NCBI RefSeq assembly: GCF_030580955.1
Contig: NZ_JAUQON010000002.1
Coordinates: 713,170 to 777,169 of the forward strand
From: Hymenobacter convexus
GTDB lineage: Bacteria > Bacteroidota > Bacteroidia > Cytophagales > Hymenobacteraceae
Direction of reading: 5' to 3'
DNA: 64,000 nt
Each line of letters opens with the position of its first letter. Position 1 is the first letter of the stretch. Under the pieces are notes generated by a model. It was not told the DNA's origin. It saw only the letters and a list, made by a program, of their open reading frames with translations, and did not search any database. Below are positions 7,761 through 15,486 of this stretch, piece by piece. Both the position numbers and the translations under genes were made by a program.

Positions 7761-9284
7761 TTATTGAGCAAGCGAAGGGGAGGAATTGGGAATGGCGGCT
7801 TCGGGGCCGTACGGCGCACTTTGGCCAGCAGTTTGGGCCCGCATCAATAGCAAATAAGCGCCGCCCGACACCAGGAAGCCCACAAACCAGGCGTAGTTGT
7901 ACACCGCCACCAGCCCCGGCCACACCGCGCCCTTATCCAGCACGCCAATGGCGGTGAGAAAGCCCGGCACGTTGGGCAGAATGCCAATGACGAGGGCCAG
8001 CATGGCCGCCGTGTTCACACCGTTGCGGTAGGCGTAGCGGCCGTGGTACTGGTAAAGGTCGGGCACGTCGAGGCGCTGGTGGCGGATGAGGTAGTAGTCG
8101 ACAATCATGATGCCGCCGATGGGCCCGAGCAAGCCCGAATACCCTACCAGCCAAGTGAATATGTAGCCCGAAGGGTCGGCGATGAGCTTCCAGGGGAAGA
8201 TGAGCACGCCGAGCACGCCGGTGATGTAGCCGCCGGTTTTGAAGCTGATGCGCTCGGGCGAAAAGTTGGCGAAGTCGTTGGCCGGGCTCACGATATTGGC
8301 CGCGATGTTGGTGGCCAGCGTGCTCAGGGCCACGGCCAGCATGGCAAAGCTCACCAGCAGCTTGCTATCGAACTTACCCGCCAGCACCACCGGGTCCCAA
8401 ATGGTTTTGCCGTAGATGACGAACGTGGCCGACGTCACGACCACGCCCACGAAGGAAAACAGTGTCATCGACGTGGGCAGCCCGATGGCCTGACCCATCT
8501 GCTGGGCGCGCTGGCTGGTGGCGTAGCGCGTGAAATCCGGAATGTTGAGCGAGAGCGTGGCCCAGAAACCCACCATGCCCGTGAGCGAGGGAAAGAAAAA
8601 CGCCCAAAACTGCGCGCTGCTCGTGAATTTGCTCGGCTGCGCCAATATCGGCCCCAGCCCATTGCCCGCCGAAATGGCCCACCACAGCAGCGCCAGCGCC
8701 GCCACCGGCAGGAAAAACGCCTTGAACACCAACAGCTTGCGAATGCTATCGACGCCCTTGTGTACCACATACATATTCAGCAGCCAAAACAGAAAAAACA
8801 GAATGGCCGGCCCCGTAGCCAGTCCCCAACTAGCCGGAAATACCGCTGGCAGCGTAGCCAACGACGGTACCCACAGCACCGCCATTTGGTAGAGCGCATA
8901 GCCGCCAATCCAGGTCTGAATCCCAAACCAGCCGCAGGCGATGATGGCGCGGAGCAGCGCCGGCACATTGGCCCCGCGCACCCCAAAGCTGGCCCGCGCA
9001 AACACCGGGAACGGAATGCCGTACTGCGCGCCCGCCCGGCCATTCAACAGCATGGGCACCAGTACGATAGTGTTGCCCAGGAAAATGGTGAGCAGGGCCT
9101 GCCACCAGTTCATGCCGCCCTCGATGAGCGAACTGGCCAGCATGTAGGTGGGGATGCACAGGCTCATGCTAATCCAGAGCGCGGCGTAGTTGCCGGTGCC
9201 CCAGGTGCGTTCGGCGGGCAGCACGGGCGCCAGGTCGGGGCTGGTGAGGCCGGGGGCGGCCACGGGTTCGGGAGCGGTATTCAT
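7761..9284 (-). CDS. NCS1-family nucleobase/hydantoin:cation symporter
   Basis: A 507-residue integral membrane protein with about twelve hydrophobic segments. NCS1 hallmarks are the first helix region NYAALWISMSLCIPTYMLAS, the conserved GxQTWxGG-type stretch (GWFGIQTWIGGYALY), SLNIPDFTRYA, and NIAANIVSPANDFANFSPERI. Family members import cytosine, uracil, allantoin or hydantoins with sodium or protons; the substrate cannot be fixed from sequence. A hydrophilic N-terminus of about 30 residues precedes the first helix. It heads a possible minus-strand unit with the PH-like gene and msrB, but no purine or pyrimidine catabolic gene is adjacent. Confidence 0.9.
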   Translation of the reverse strand: MNTAPEPVAAPGLTSPDLAPVLPAERTWGTGNYAALWISMSLCIPTYMLASSLIEGGMNWWQALLTIFLGNTIVLVPMLLNGRAGAQYGIPFPVFARASFGVRGANVPALLRAIIACGWFGIQTWIGGYALYQMAVLWVPSLATLPAVFPASWGLATGPAILFFLFWLLNMYVVHKGVDSIRKLLVFKAFFLPVAALALLWWAISAGNGLGPILAQPSKFTSSAQFWAFFFPSLTGMVGFWATLSLNIPDFTRYATSQRAQQMGQAIGLPTSMTLFSFVGVVVTSATFVIYGKTIWDPVVLAGKFDSKLLVSFAMLAVALSTLATNIAANIVSPANDFANFSPERISFKTGGYITGVLGVLIFPWKLIADPSGYIFTWLVGYSGLLGPIGGIMIVDYYLIRHQRLDVPDLYQYHGRYAYRNGVNTAAMLALVIGILPNVPGFLTAIGVLDKGAVWPGLVAVYNYAWFVGFLVSGGAYLLLMRAQTAGQSAPYGPEAAIPNSSPSLAQ

Positions 9285-9327
9285 AGCGGGTTTTCGAAGA
9301 AGAATTTCTAGCAGAATGGACGGAAGA

Positions 9328-9795
9328 CTAACGCTGCCCGGCCGCCGCGCGGCGTTGCCGCCGCACGGTTTCGGCCTGGTAGAAAGCGGCTTCGTCGGCG
9401 TAGGCGTCCACGGCCCAGGCGGGGCGGTCGCGGACGATGAGCTCGCGCGAGCTTTGGAGCATAGCCCAGGTTTCGGCAGTGCCTAGGGCGCGGGTGGAGT
9501 CGGCCAGCAAAGCGGCCTGGCACTGCTGCAGCACCGATTCCTGGTAGGCAATCTGGGGGCCGCCGGGGCCCTTTAGCTTGCTGGCGGGCGTGCGCTTCTG
9601 GTAGTAGGAATCGCCGTGGTAGGTGGCCGTGGTCACGTAACGGTCAGAGCTGGCGTCGCGGATTTTGCGGTTGCCCGCCACGGCGGCATCCACGCCCAGC
9701 CGGGTGCCCAGCGAAATAGCATGGATGAGATTGGCTTGGGCGGAGGCTGAGTCGGCCAGGCCCAGAATAGCCAGCAAGAGTAGAAGGTGTTTCAT
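9328..9795 (-). CDS. Small exported hypothetical protein
   Basis: A 155-residue protein with a clear signal peptide (MKHLLLLLAILGLADSASAQ). The mature part is polar with no recognised domain; it includes SSDRYVTTATYHGDSYYQK and a helix rich in Arg and Ala near the C-terminus (ETVRRQRRAAAGQ). The ATG at 9793-9795 was chosen because the upstream in-frame extension lacks signal-like character and would push the hydrophobic core inward. I do not recognise a function. Confidence 0.65.
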   Translation of the reverse strand: MKHLLLLLAILGLADSASAQANLIHAISLGTRLGVDAAVAGNRKIRDASSDRYVTTATYHGDSYYQKRTPASKLKGPGGPQIAYQESVLQQCQAALLADSTRALGTAETWAMLQSSRELIVRDRPAWAVDAYADEAAFYQAETVRRQRRAAAGQR

Positions 9796-9903
9796 GCGAA
9801 GAAGTGGGAGTGCAAATGCGGCCCGACAAGGGCTGGCCAAGATACACGGGCTCATGCAAAAACGCACCATTAGCTTTAGTGCAGCAGCCCGGCCACCGCT
9901 ATG

Positions 9904-11505
9904 CTATACCAGCAGCCGATACCCGTTGGCCAGCTCGCTAAACGCCGTCACTTGCCGGGCCTGCCAGGCTTCGTCGTGGCCCAGCTCCCGGGCCAGCAGC
10001 GCGGCCACCACAGGCGCCGCCCGCACAGCCGCCGCGGCATCCAGAAACAGCAGGCGCACGCGTCGGGCCAGCACGTCTTCCACGGTGCGGGCCAGCTCGT
10101 GGCGCGCCGCCCACACCACTTCGGCCTGCTGAAATTCCAGCGGTGGCGCTAATTTTTCAGCCAAGGCCGGAATTTCGGCCATGAGCTGCTGCAGGCTGGC
10201 GTAGTCGGAGCCGTAGTGGCCCTGGTGGCTGGTGGCGGGTACAGCATCGGTTCCGGCAGCGCCGTGAATGGGCAGGTGCGCGGTGCGGCTGGGCGCGGCC
10301 GGAAGCATGCCCCGGGCAATGGCGTAGTCGAGCGTGTCCTGGCCCATGCGGCGGTAGGTGGTCCACTTGCCGCCGGTAATGGTGATGAGGCCGCTGGCCG
10401 AAGCCACGATTTTGTGCCGCCGCGAAACTTCCTTCGTTTTTGCAGAGCCATTAACCGAAGCCGCCAGCGGGCGCAGGCCCACAAACACGCTCCGCACATC
10501 GGCGCGGGTGGGGGGCTGGGCCAGGTACTGGGCCGCGGTGCGCAGCAGAAAGTCGATTTCGGCCTCCTGCGGCCGGGGCTCCAGGCTGGCGGTGGGCACG
10601 GGCGTATCGGTGGTGCCGAGGAGGACGTGGCCCAGCCACGGCACGGCAAACAGCACCCGGCCGTCCTCGGTTTTGGGAATGAGTAGGGCCGCGTCGCCGG
10701 GCAAAAACGAGCGGTCCAGCACCAGGTGCACGCCTTGGCTGGGCTGCACCAGCGGGCGGGTGCCGGGCTCGTCCAGCCGCCGCACTTCGTCTACAAAAAT
10801 GCCGGTGGCATTCACCACGGCTTTGGCGCGCAGCTCGTAGGCGCGGCCGGTTTCGAGGTCGCTGGCGCGCACGCCGATGAGGCGGCCGGCGGCGTCTTTC
10901 AGCAGGTCCCGCACGGCGCAGTAGTTGAGGGCCGTGCCGCCGTGGTCGATGACGGTTTGGGCCAGGTTCACGGCCAAGCGGGCGTCGTCGAACTGGCCGT
11001 CGTGGTACAGTACCCCGCCGCGCAGGCCTTCGGGGCGCAGGGTAGGCAGTTGGCGCAGCGTTTCGGCCCGGCTGAGGTGAGTGGAGGCGCCCAGGCTGAG
11101 GCGGCCGGCCAGCAGGTCGTACAGCTTCAGGCCGATGGTGTAGAACGGGCCGCCCCACCAGTTGTAGTTCGGGATGATGAAGGACTGATTGCGGCAGAGG
11201 TGCGGCGCATTTTGCAGCAGCAGGCCGCGCTCGTGCAGGGCCTCGCGCACCAGCCCTACGTCGCCCTGGGCTAGGTAGCGCACGCCGCCGTGTACCAGCT
11301 TGGTGCTGCGGCTGCTGGTGCCTTTGGCGAAGTCGGCCTGCTCCAGCAGCAGCGTCCGGTAGCCCCGACTGAGGCCGTCAAGGGCCACGCCCAGCCCCGT
11401 GGCCCCGCCGCCGATGACTATGAGGTCCCAGGCCGGCGTGGCGGCTAGCTGCTGAAGCAGGGTTGCGCGGGAGTAGGGATTGGGAGTAGGTGGGAGGCGA
11501 GACAT
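9904..11505 (-). CDS. glpD: FAD-dependent glycerol-3-phosphate dehydrogenase
   Basis: A 533-residue flavoenzyme oxidising sn-glycerol-3-phosphate to dihydroxyacetone phosphate at the membrane and passing electrons to quinone. The FAD Rossmann motif IVIGGGATGLGVALDGLSRG lies near residues 29-50, followed by the family stretch KGTSSRSTKLVHGGVRYL near 62-80. The C-terminal half carries ITITGGKWTTYRRMG and a DAO_C-like domain. Start set at MSRLPPTPNPYS; anything upstream reads into the inverted-repeat element at 11538-11636. The gene is downstream of the pxp/NRAMP operon on the same strand but separated by that element and a tandem heptamer, so it is probably transcribed separately. Confidence 0.93.
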   Translation of the reverse strand: MSRLPPTPNPYSRATLLQQLAATPAWDLIVIGGGATGLGVALDGLSRGYRTLLLEQADFAKGTSSRSTKLVHGGVRYLAQGDVGLVREALHERGLLLQNAPHLCRNQSFIIPNYNWWGGPFYTIGLKLYDLLAGRLSLGASTHLSRAETLRQLPTLRPEGLRGGVLYHDGQFDDARLAVNLAQTVIDHGGTALNYCAVRDLLKDAAGRLIGVRASDLETGRAYELRAKAVVNATGIFVDEVRRLDEPGTRPLVQPSQGVHLVLDRSFLPGDAALLIPKTEDGRVLFAVPWLGHVLLGTTDTPVPTASLEPRPQEAEIDFLLRTAAQYLAQPPTRADVRSVFVGLRPLAASVNGSAKTKEVSRRHKIVASASGLITITGGKWTTYRRMGQDTLDYAIARGMLPAAPSRTAHLPIHGAAGTDAVPATSHQGHYGSDYASLQQLMAEIPALAEKLAPPLEFQQAEVVWAARHELARTVEDVLARRVRLLFLDAAAAVRAAPVVAALLARELGHDEAWQARQVTAFSELANGYRLLV

Positions 11506-11537
11506 GGGCGAAGATTTAAACGGACCAGACCGAAACC

Positions 11538-11636
11538 AGAACGTCATGCTGAGCGCAGCCGAAGCATCTCTACCGCAATAGTAAATAATTGCGTCGCGCG
11601 GTAGAGATGCTTCGGCTGCGCTCAGCATGACGTTCT
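11538..11636. repeat. Inverted-repeat element, GTCATGCTGAGCGCAG family
   Basis: Perfect 39-nt inverted arms at 11538-11576 and 11598-11636 with a 21-nt spacer. The arms contain ACGTCATGCTGAGCGCAGCC and GAAGCATCTCTACCGC. It lies between the NRAMP-family gene and glpD, both on the minus strand. Confidence 0.9.
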
Positions 11637-11640
11637 TTCT

Positions 11641-11708
11641 GCTCACTGCTCACTGCTCACTGCTCACTGCTCACTGCTCACTGCTCACTGCTCACTGCTC
11701 ACTGCTCA
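11641..11708. repeat. Tandem heptanucleotide repeat (GCTCACT)9 plus partial unit
   Basis: Nine exact copies of GCTCACT run from 11641 to 11703, followed by GCTCA, which includes the complement of the stop codon of the NRAMP-family gene (11706-11708). It starts four bases after the preceding inverted-repeat element. Such units can change copy number by slippage; here the array is downstream of the stop, so it would alter the 3' end and the gap to glpD rather than a reading frame. Confidence 0.95.
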
Positions 11709-12908
11709 GCGCAGCAGGCCGGCTACCTGCTCCACCAGCACGGGCACGCTGAGGCCGCCCATCACCAGCACCACCAGCCAGCCGGCGGCCAGCATCCAGC
11801 GCGGGTGGCGGTAGGTGCCCATCAGGCGGGCGCTGGTGGCGGCAACGAGGACGATGCCCAGGGCAATGGGCAGAATTAATCCATTCACCGCGCCGGCGAA
11901 AACAAGCAGCTGCGCCGGCTTGCCCACCAGCACAAATACGCCGGTCGAAAGCACAATAAACACCGAAATACATGCCCGCTCATAGCGTTCGAAAACGGGG
12001 TGGAAGGTCTTGAAAAACGACACCGACGTGTAGGCCGCGCCCACCACCGACGAGATGGCCGCGCTCCACAAAATCACCCCAAACACCCGAAAGCCCACCT
12101 CGCCCGCCGCCGCGCGGAACACGCCTGCGGCCGGGTTGTCCTTGTCAAGCACCGCTCCCTTCACCAATACGCCCACAATGGCCAGAAACAGCACAAACCG
12201 CATAACCGTGGAAATAATGATGCCGCTGAGGGCGCTGCGCGTCACTTCGGGCTGGCTTTCGGGACCCTTGATGCCCGCATCGAGCAGCCGGTGCGCGCCC
12301 GAAAACGTGATGTAGCCGCCAACCGTGCCGCCCACGATGGTGACAATGGCCGCCGCGCTAATCTGCGTGGGCAGCACCGTGTGGTGCAGCGCCTGCAGCA
12401 GGGGCGGGTGCGCGCTGATGGCAATGCCCAGCGTGAGCAGAATTTTGACGGTGCCCAGAATCTTGGTGAAGCCGTCGAGCATCTTCCCGATTTCCTGCAC
12501 CCAAAACAGCAGCAGCGCCACCGCGCAGCTTATCATCGCGCCCTGCTCGAAGCTCAGGCCGGTGAGCACGTTCAGCCCCAGCCCGCAGCCGGCAATGTTG
12601 CCGATATTGAAGGCGAAGCCGCCCAATATCACCATCGCGGCCAGAAAATACCCCAGGCCCGGCAGCAGCTTATTGGCCAAGTCCTGGGCCCGCAGCTCGC
12701 TCACCGTGAGAATGCGCCAGGTGTTGAGCTGCGCGCCGATGTCGAGCAGCACCGACAGCAGAATGACGAACCCAAAGCTGGTGAGCAGCTGCTGGGTGAA
12801 CACCGTAGTCTGCGTCAGAAAACCCGGCCCGATAGATGAATTCGCCATCAGAAACGCCGCGCCGAGGGTGGCACCGCCCCACCAGCGGGCTTTGGGCCGC
12901 GGCCTCAT
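11706..12908 (-). CDS. NRAMP-superfamily transporter of the 5-oxoprolinase operon (YcsG-like)
   Basis: A 400-residue membrane protein with about eleven hydrophobic segments. The first helix reads [18 protein letters not shown], so the metal-coordinating DPGN of true Mn/Fe NRAMP carriers is absent, and the region equivalent to helix 6 ([16 protein letters not shown]) lacks the MPH motif. Its ATG overlaps the pxpA stop as ATGA, indicating translational coupling. Bacillus subtilis has a related protein, YcsG, beside ycsF (pxpA). From that context, transport of 5-oxoproline or a related organic substrate is more likely than metal transport, but this is inference. Confidence 0.82.
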   Translation of the reverse strand: MRPRPKARWWGGATLGAAFLMANSSIGPGFLTQTTVFTQQLLTSFGFVILLSVLLDIGAQLNTWRILTVSELRAQDLANKLLPGLGYFLAAMVILGGFAFNIGNIAGCGLGLNVLTGLSFEQGAMISCAVALLLFWVQEIGKMLDGFTKILGTVKILLTLGIAISAHPPLLQALHHTVLPTQISAAAIVTIVGGTVGGYITFSGAHRLLDAGIKGPESQPEVTRSALSGIIISTVMRFVLFLAIVGVLVKGAVLDKDNPAAGVFRAAAGEVGFRVFGVILWSAAISSVVGAAYTSVSFFKTFHPVFERYERACISVFIVLSTGVFVLVGKPAQLLVFAGAVNGLILPIALGIVLVAATSARLMGTYRHPRWMLAAGWLVVLVMGGLSVPVLVEQVAGLLR

Positions 12909-13687
12909 GGGGCCACGGCCGGGCGGGCCGCTTGCAGCTGCACGCCAGCGGCGCGCAATGCTTCATTCAGCCGTTGGGCAAATTCCAGGGTGTGGGCGCC
13001 GTCGCCGTGCAGGCACACGGTGTCGGCGCGCAGTGCCACGTCGGAACCCTGCTGGGAGCGTACCTGGCCGGCCTGCACCAGGCGCAGCACCTGGGCAATG
13101 GCAGCATTTGCGTCGGTGATAAGGGCGTCGGGCTGGCGGCGCGGGGTGAGGGTGCCGTTGGCCTGGTAGGTGCGGTCGGCAAAGACTTCGTGGGCGGTGC
13201 GCAGGCCCAACTTCTCGCCGGCCTTGGTCAGCTCCGAGTTGGCCAGGCCGTAGAGCACCAGCTCGGGCTGCACCCGGTACACGGCCTCGGCCAGGGCTTC
13301 GGCCAGGGCGGCGTTGGTAGCGGCCATGTTGTAGAGGGCGCCGTGGGGCTTGAGGTGATGCAGGCGCCCGCCTTCGGCCTTCGCCACCGCAGTTATTGCC
13401 CCTAACTGATACACCGTCAGGTTAAAAGCTTCTTCGGCCGAAAGGTCTAGGTTGCGCCGGCCAAAGCCCACCAAATCGGGCAGGCCGGGGTGCGCCCCGA
13501 TGGCCACGCCGTGCTTCAGGGCGGCACGCACGGTTTGCCGCATCACGGAGGGGTCGCCGGCGTGAAAGCCGCAGGCAATGTTGGCCGAGGTAATGAAGGG
13601 CAGCAGGCCTTCGTCATTGCCCAGCGTCCAGGCGCCGAAACTTTCGCCCATGTCGCAGTTGAGGTCGATGGTATGGGTTGGGGGCAT
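12905..13687 (-). CDS. pxpA: 5-oxoprolinase subunit A (LamB/YcsF family)
   Basis: A 260-residue protein with the family opening [19 protein letters not shown] and [13 protein letters not shown] (residues about 7-45), then [15 protein letters not shown] and LKPHGALYN. With PxpB and PxpC it performs ATP-dependent ring opening of 5-oxo-L-proline to glutamate in the cytoplasm. It starts 11 bp after the pxpC stop and overlaps the NRAMP-family start by four bases, so the set B-C-A-transporter is one operon. Confidence 0.95.
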   Translation of the reverse strand: MPPTHTIDLNCDMGESFGAWTLGNDEGLLPFITSANIACGFHAGDPSVMRQTVRAALKHGVAIGAHPGLPDLVGFGRRNLDLSAEEAFNLTVYQLGAITAVAKAEGGRLHHLKPHGALYNMAATNAALAEALAEAVYRVQPELVLYGLANSELTKAGEKLGLRTAHEVFADRTYQANGTLTPRRQPDALITDANAAIAQVLRLVQAGQVRSQQGSDVALRADTVCLHGDGAHTLEFAQRLNEALRAAGVQLQAARPAVAP

Positions 13688-13698
13688 GAGGTTCTTGA

Positions 13699-14706
13699 TT
13701 AGTTGCCGAAAACAGTTGCAATGCCTCGCCGCAAGGCCCGCAGCTCCTGTTCTCGCGCAAGGTACAGCGCCTGCGCCTCGGCCAGAGAAACCTCTTGAAA
13801 GTAAACCAACTGCCCCGGCCGCACCTGCGCCAGCGCCGAAAAATCAACTGAAATCACCTGCGCAATGCGCGGGTAGCCGCCGGTGGTTTGGTGGTCGGCC
13901 ATGAGAACGATGGGCTGGCCGCCGGCCGGCACCTGCACCGTGCCAAAGGTGACGGCGCTCGATAGTAGCTCGGCGCTGGTATGGCGCTGGAGCGGAGGCC
14001 CTTGCAGGCGGTAGCCCATGCGGTCAGAATCGGGCGTCACGGTAAAAGGCTGCTGCCAGAAAGCCTGTTGGCTTGCCGGTGTAAACTGCTCATATTCCGG
14101 CCCGGCTACGGCCCGAATGGTGGGGTTCGGCAGGGGCGTGGGGCACAGGGCCAGGCCTGGTGTCCAGGTGGCCTGCATCCATATCCGGGAAGAAGCGGTG
14201 GCCGCCAAAGCAGCTATGATGCGTTGGCCTGCCGGGGTTGGGTGGGCGCCGGGCAGCACGTCGCCGGCCCGCAGCGCCCGGCCGTGCAGCCCGCCAAAGC
14301 TGGCCCGCAGGTACGTACTGCGGCTGCCCAGCACCGGCGCCACGGCCACGCCGCCCGCCACCGCCAGGTAGGCCCGGCTGCCCGCCACCGGCACGCCAAA
14401 ATCCAGCTCCGTGCCGGCCGCCACCCACACGGGCCGATGCAAGCCCACCGGCTGGCTGTTGAGGGTGGGGGAGAGGTGCGCGCCGGTGAGGGCAATGAGG
14501 TGGTCGGCTTCGAACCGGATTAGCGGGCCCAGGAGCGTGATTTCAAGAACAGCGGCATTTTCGGCATTGCCCACCAGCAGGTTGGCCACGCGCAGGGCGC
14601 AGGCGTCCATCGCGCCGCTCACGATGATTCCTTCTTGCTGGTAGCCGAAGCGGCCGAGGTCCTGCACGGTGCTGAGCAGGCCGGGACGGAGAATGCTAAG
14701 ACTCAT
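13699..14706 (-). CDS. pxpC: 5-oxoprolinase subunit C (biotin-dependent carboxyltransferase-like, KipA family)
   Basis: A 335-residue protein beginning [21 protein letters not shown], the standard PxpC start, followed by [22 protein letters not shown] and, later, [13 protein letters not shown] and [28 protein letters not shown] (cited in parts across about residues 205-265). Start chosen at this ATG, which lies inside the last codons of pxpB (11-bp overlap), giving translational coupling. It forms the catalytic complex with PxpB. Confidence 0.94.
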   Translation of the reverse strand: MSLSILRPGLLSTVQDLGRFGYQQEGIIVSGAMDACALRVANLLVGNAENAAVLEITLLGPLIRFEADHLIALTGAHLSPTLNSQPVGLHRPVWVAAGTELDFGVPVAGSRAYLAVAGGVAVAPVLGSRSTYLRASFGGLHGRALRAGDVLPGAHPTPAGQRIIAALAATASSRIWMQATWTPGLALCPTPLPNPTIRAVAGPEYEQFTPASQQAFWQQPFTVTPDSDRMGYRLQGPPLQRHTSAELLSSAVTFGTVQVPAGGQPIVLMADHQTTGGYPRIAQVISVDFSALAQVRPGQLVYFQEVSLAEAQALYLAREQELRALRRGIATVFGN

Positions 14707-15442
14707 GCCGCTGGAGCTGCTTAAATTCCGCTTCGCTGATGGGTACGAAGCGCAGCCGCTGCCCCGCCTGCAGGCGGCTGGGTTGGGCCCAGTCTGGATT
14801 GAACAACCGGAGCGGCGTGCGGCCAATGAGCTGCCAGCCGCCCGGCGTGGGCAGGGAATAAATGCCGGTTTGGGCCCCCGCAATGCCCACCGCGCCGGCC
14901 GGCACCAGCGGGCGCGGCTGCGGCCGGCGCGGGGTGGCCAAGCGCGCATCCAATCCGCCCAGATACGGGAAGCCGGGCGCAAAGCCAATCATATGCACGA
15001 GGTATTCGGGGGCCGAATGGCGGGCAACGACCTCCTCGCAGCTCAGCCCGGTGTGCGCGGCCACCGCTTCCAAATCGGGTCCGAACGCGCCGCCGTAGCA
15101 GACCGGAATTTCTACCAAAATTTCCTCCGTGGCAACGGCCGTGGCCAGCGCGGCCGGCAGCAGCTGCCGGATGGTTTCCGCCAGCCGCTCGTAGGGTTGG
15201 TAGCGGCCATTGTCGCTCAGCCGCCACGGGTCGTAGTACAAAGTGAGGGTGGTAAAGGCGGGCACCAGCTCACGCTGGCCTTCAACTGGGTGCTGCGTGA
15301 GGTAGCTGCGCACGGCCTGGATGGCCTGGTGCGTTTCGGCGCTGATATCGGTGCCAAATTCGAGCACAATGGCCGCGTCGCCGAGCGGAAACAGCCGCAC
15401 CGGGGCGGGGCGCGTGGGCAGGGGCTCGGGCGGGAGGCTCAC
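14696..15442 (-). CDS. pxpB: 5-oxoprolinase subunit B (KipI family)
   Basis: A 248-residue protein, slightly long for the family. It has FPLGDAAIVLEFG near residue 18, VEIPVCYGGAFGPDLEAVA near 110, and the highly conserved YLVHMIGFAPGFPYLGGL near 147-164 with the later PGGWQLIGRTPLRLF. It is the first gene of the pxp operon. The upstream gap of 44 bp is shared with the divergent M1 peptidase gene, so the two promoters must be tightly packed. No SD is evident. Confidence 0.94.
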   Translation of the reverse strand: MSLPPEPLPTRPAPVRLFPLGDAAIVLEFGTDISAETHQAIQAVRSYLTQHPVEGQRELVPAFTTLTLYYDPWRLSDNGRYQPYERLAETIRQLLPAALATAVATEEILVEIPVCYGGAFGPDLEAVAAHTGLSCEEVVARHSAPEYLVHMIGFAPGFPYLGGLDARLATPRRPQPRPLVPAGAVGIAGAQTGIYSLPTPGGWQLIGRTPLRLFNPDWAQPSRLQAGQRLRFVPISEAEFKQLQRHES

Positions 15443-15453
15443 GGGTTGGCGGT

Positions 15454-15461
15454 TACTTTTG
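15454..15461 (+). promoter_or_regulatory. TACTTTTG (-7) box before the M1 peptidase gene
   Basis: A perfect TAnnTTTG match 25 nt before the ATG at 15487. No TTG lies at the usual 17-21 nt upstream, so the assignment rests on the -7 box alone. Confidence 0.4.
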
Positions 15462-15486
15462 GGCTCTTTGCACCGAGCTTTTGCCG

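Noticed and set aside
11506..11646. N-terminal extension of GlpD by 47 residues
   Set aside because: The extra residues translate the inverted-repeat element; the FAD motif starts normally after the ATG at 11505.
11641..11708. Heptamer array as a phase-variation switch of a coding frame
   Set aside because: The array lies after the stop codon of the transporter gene and is not within or directly before another start, so simple on/off frame switching is not supported.
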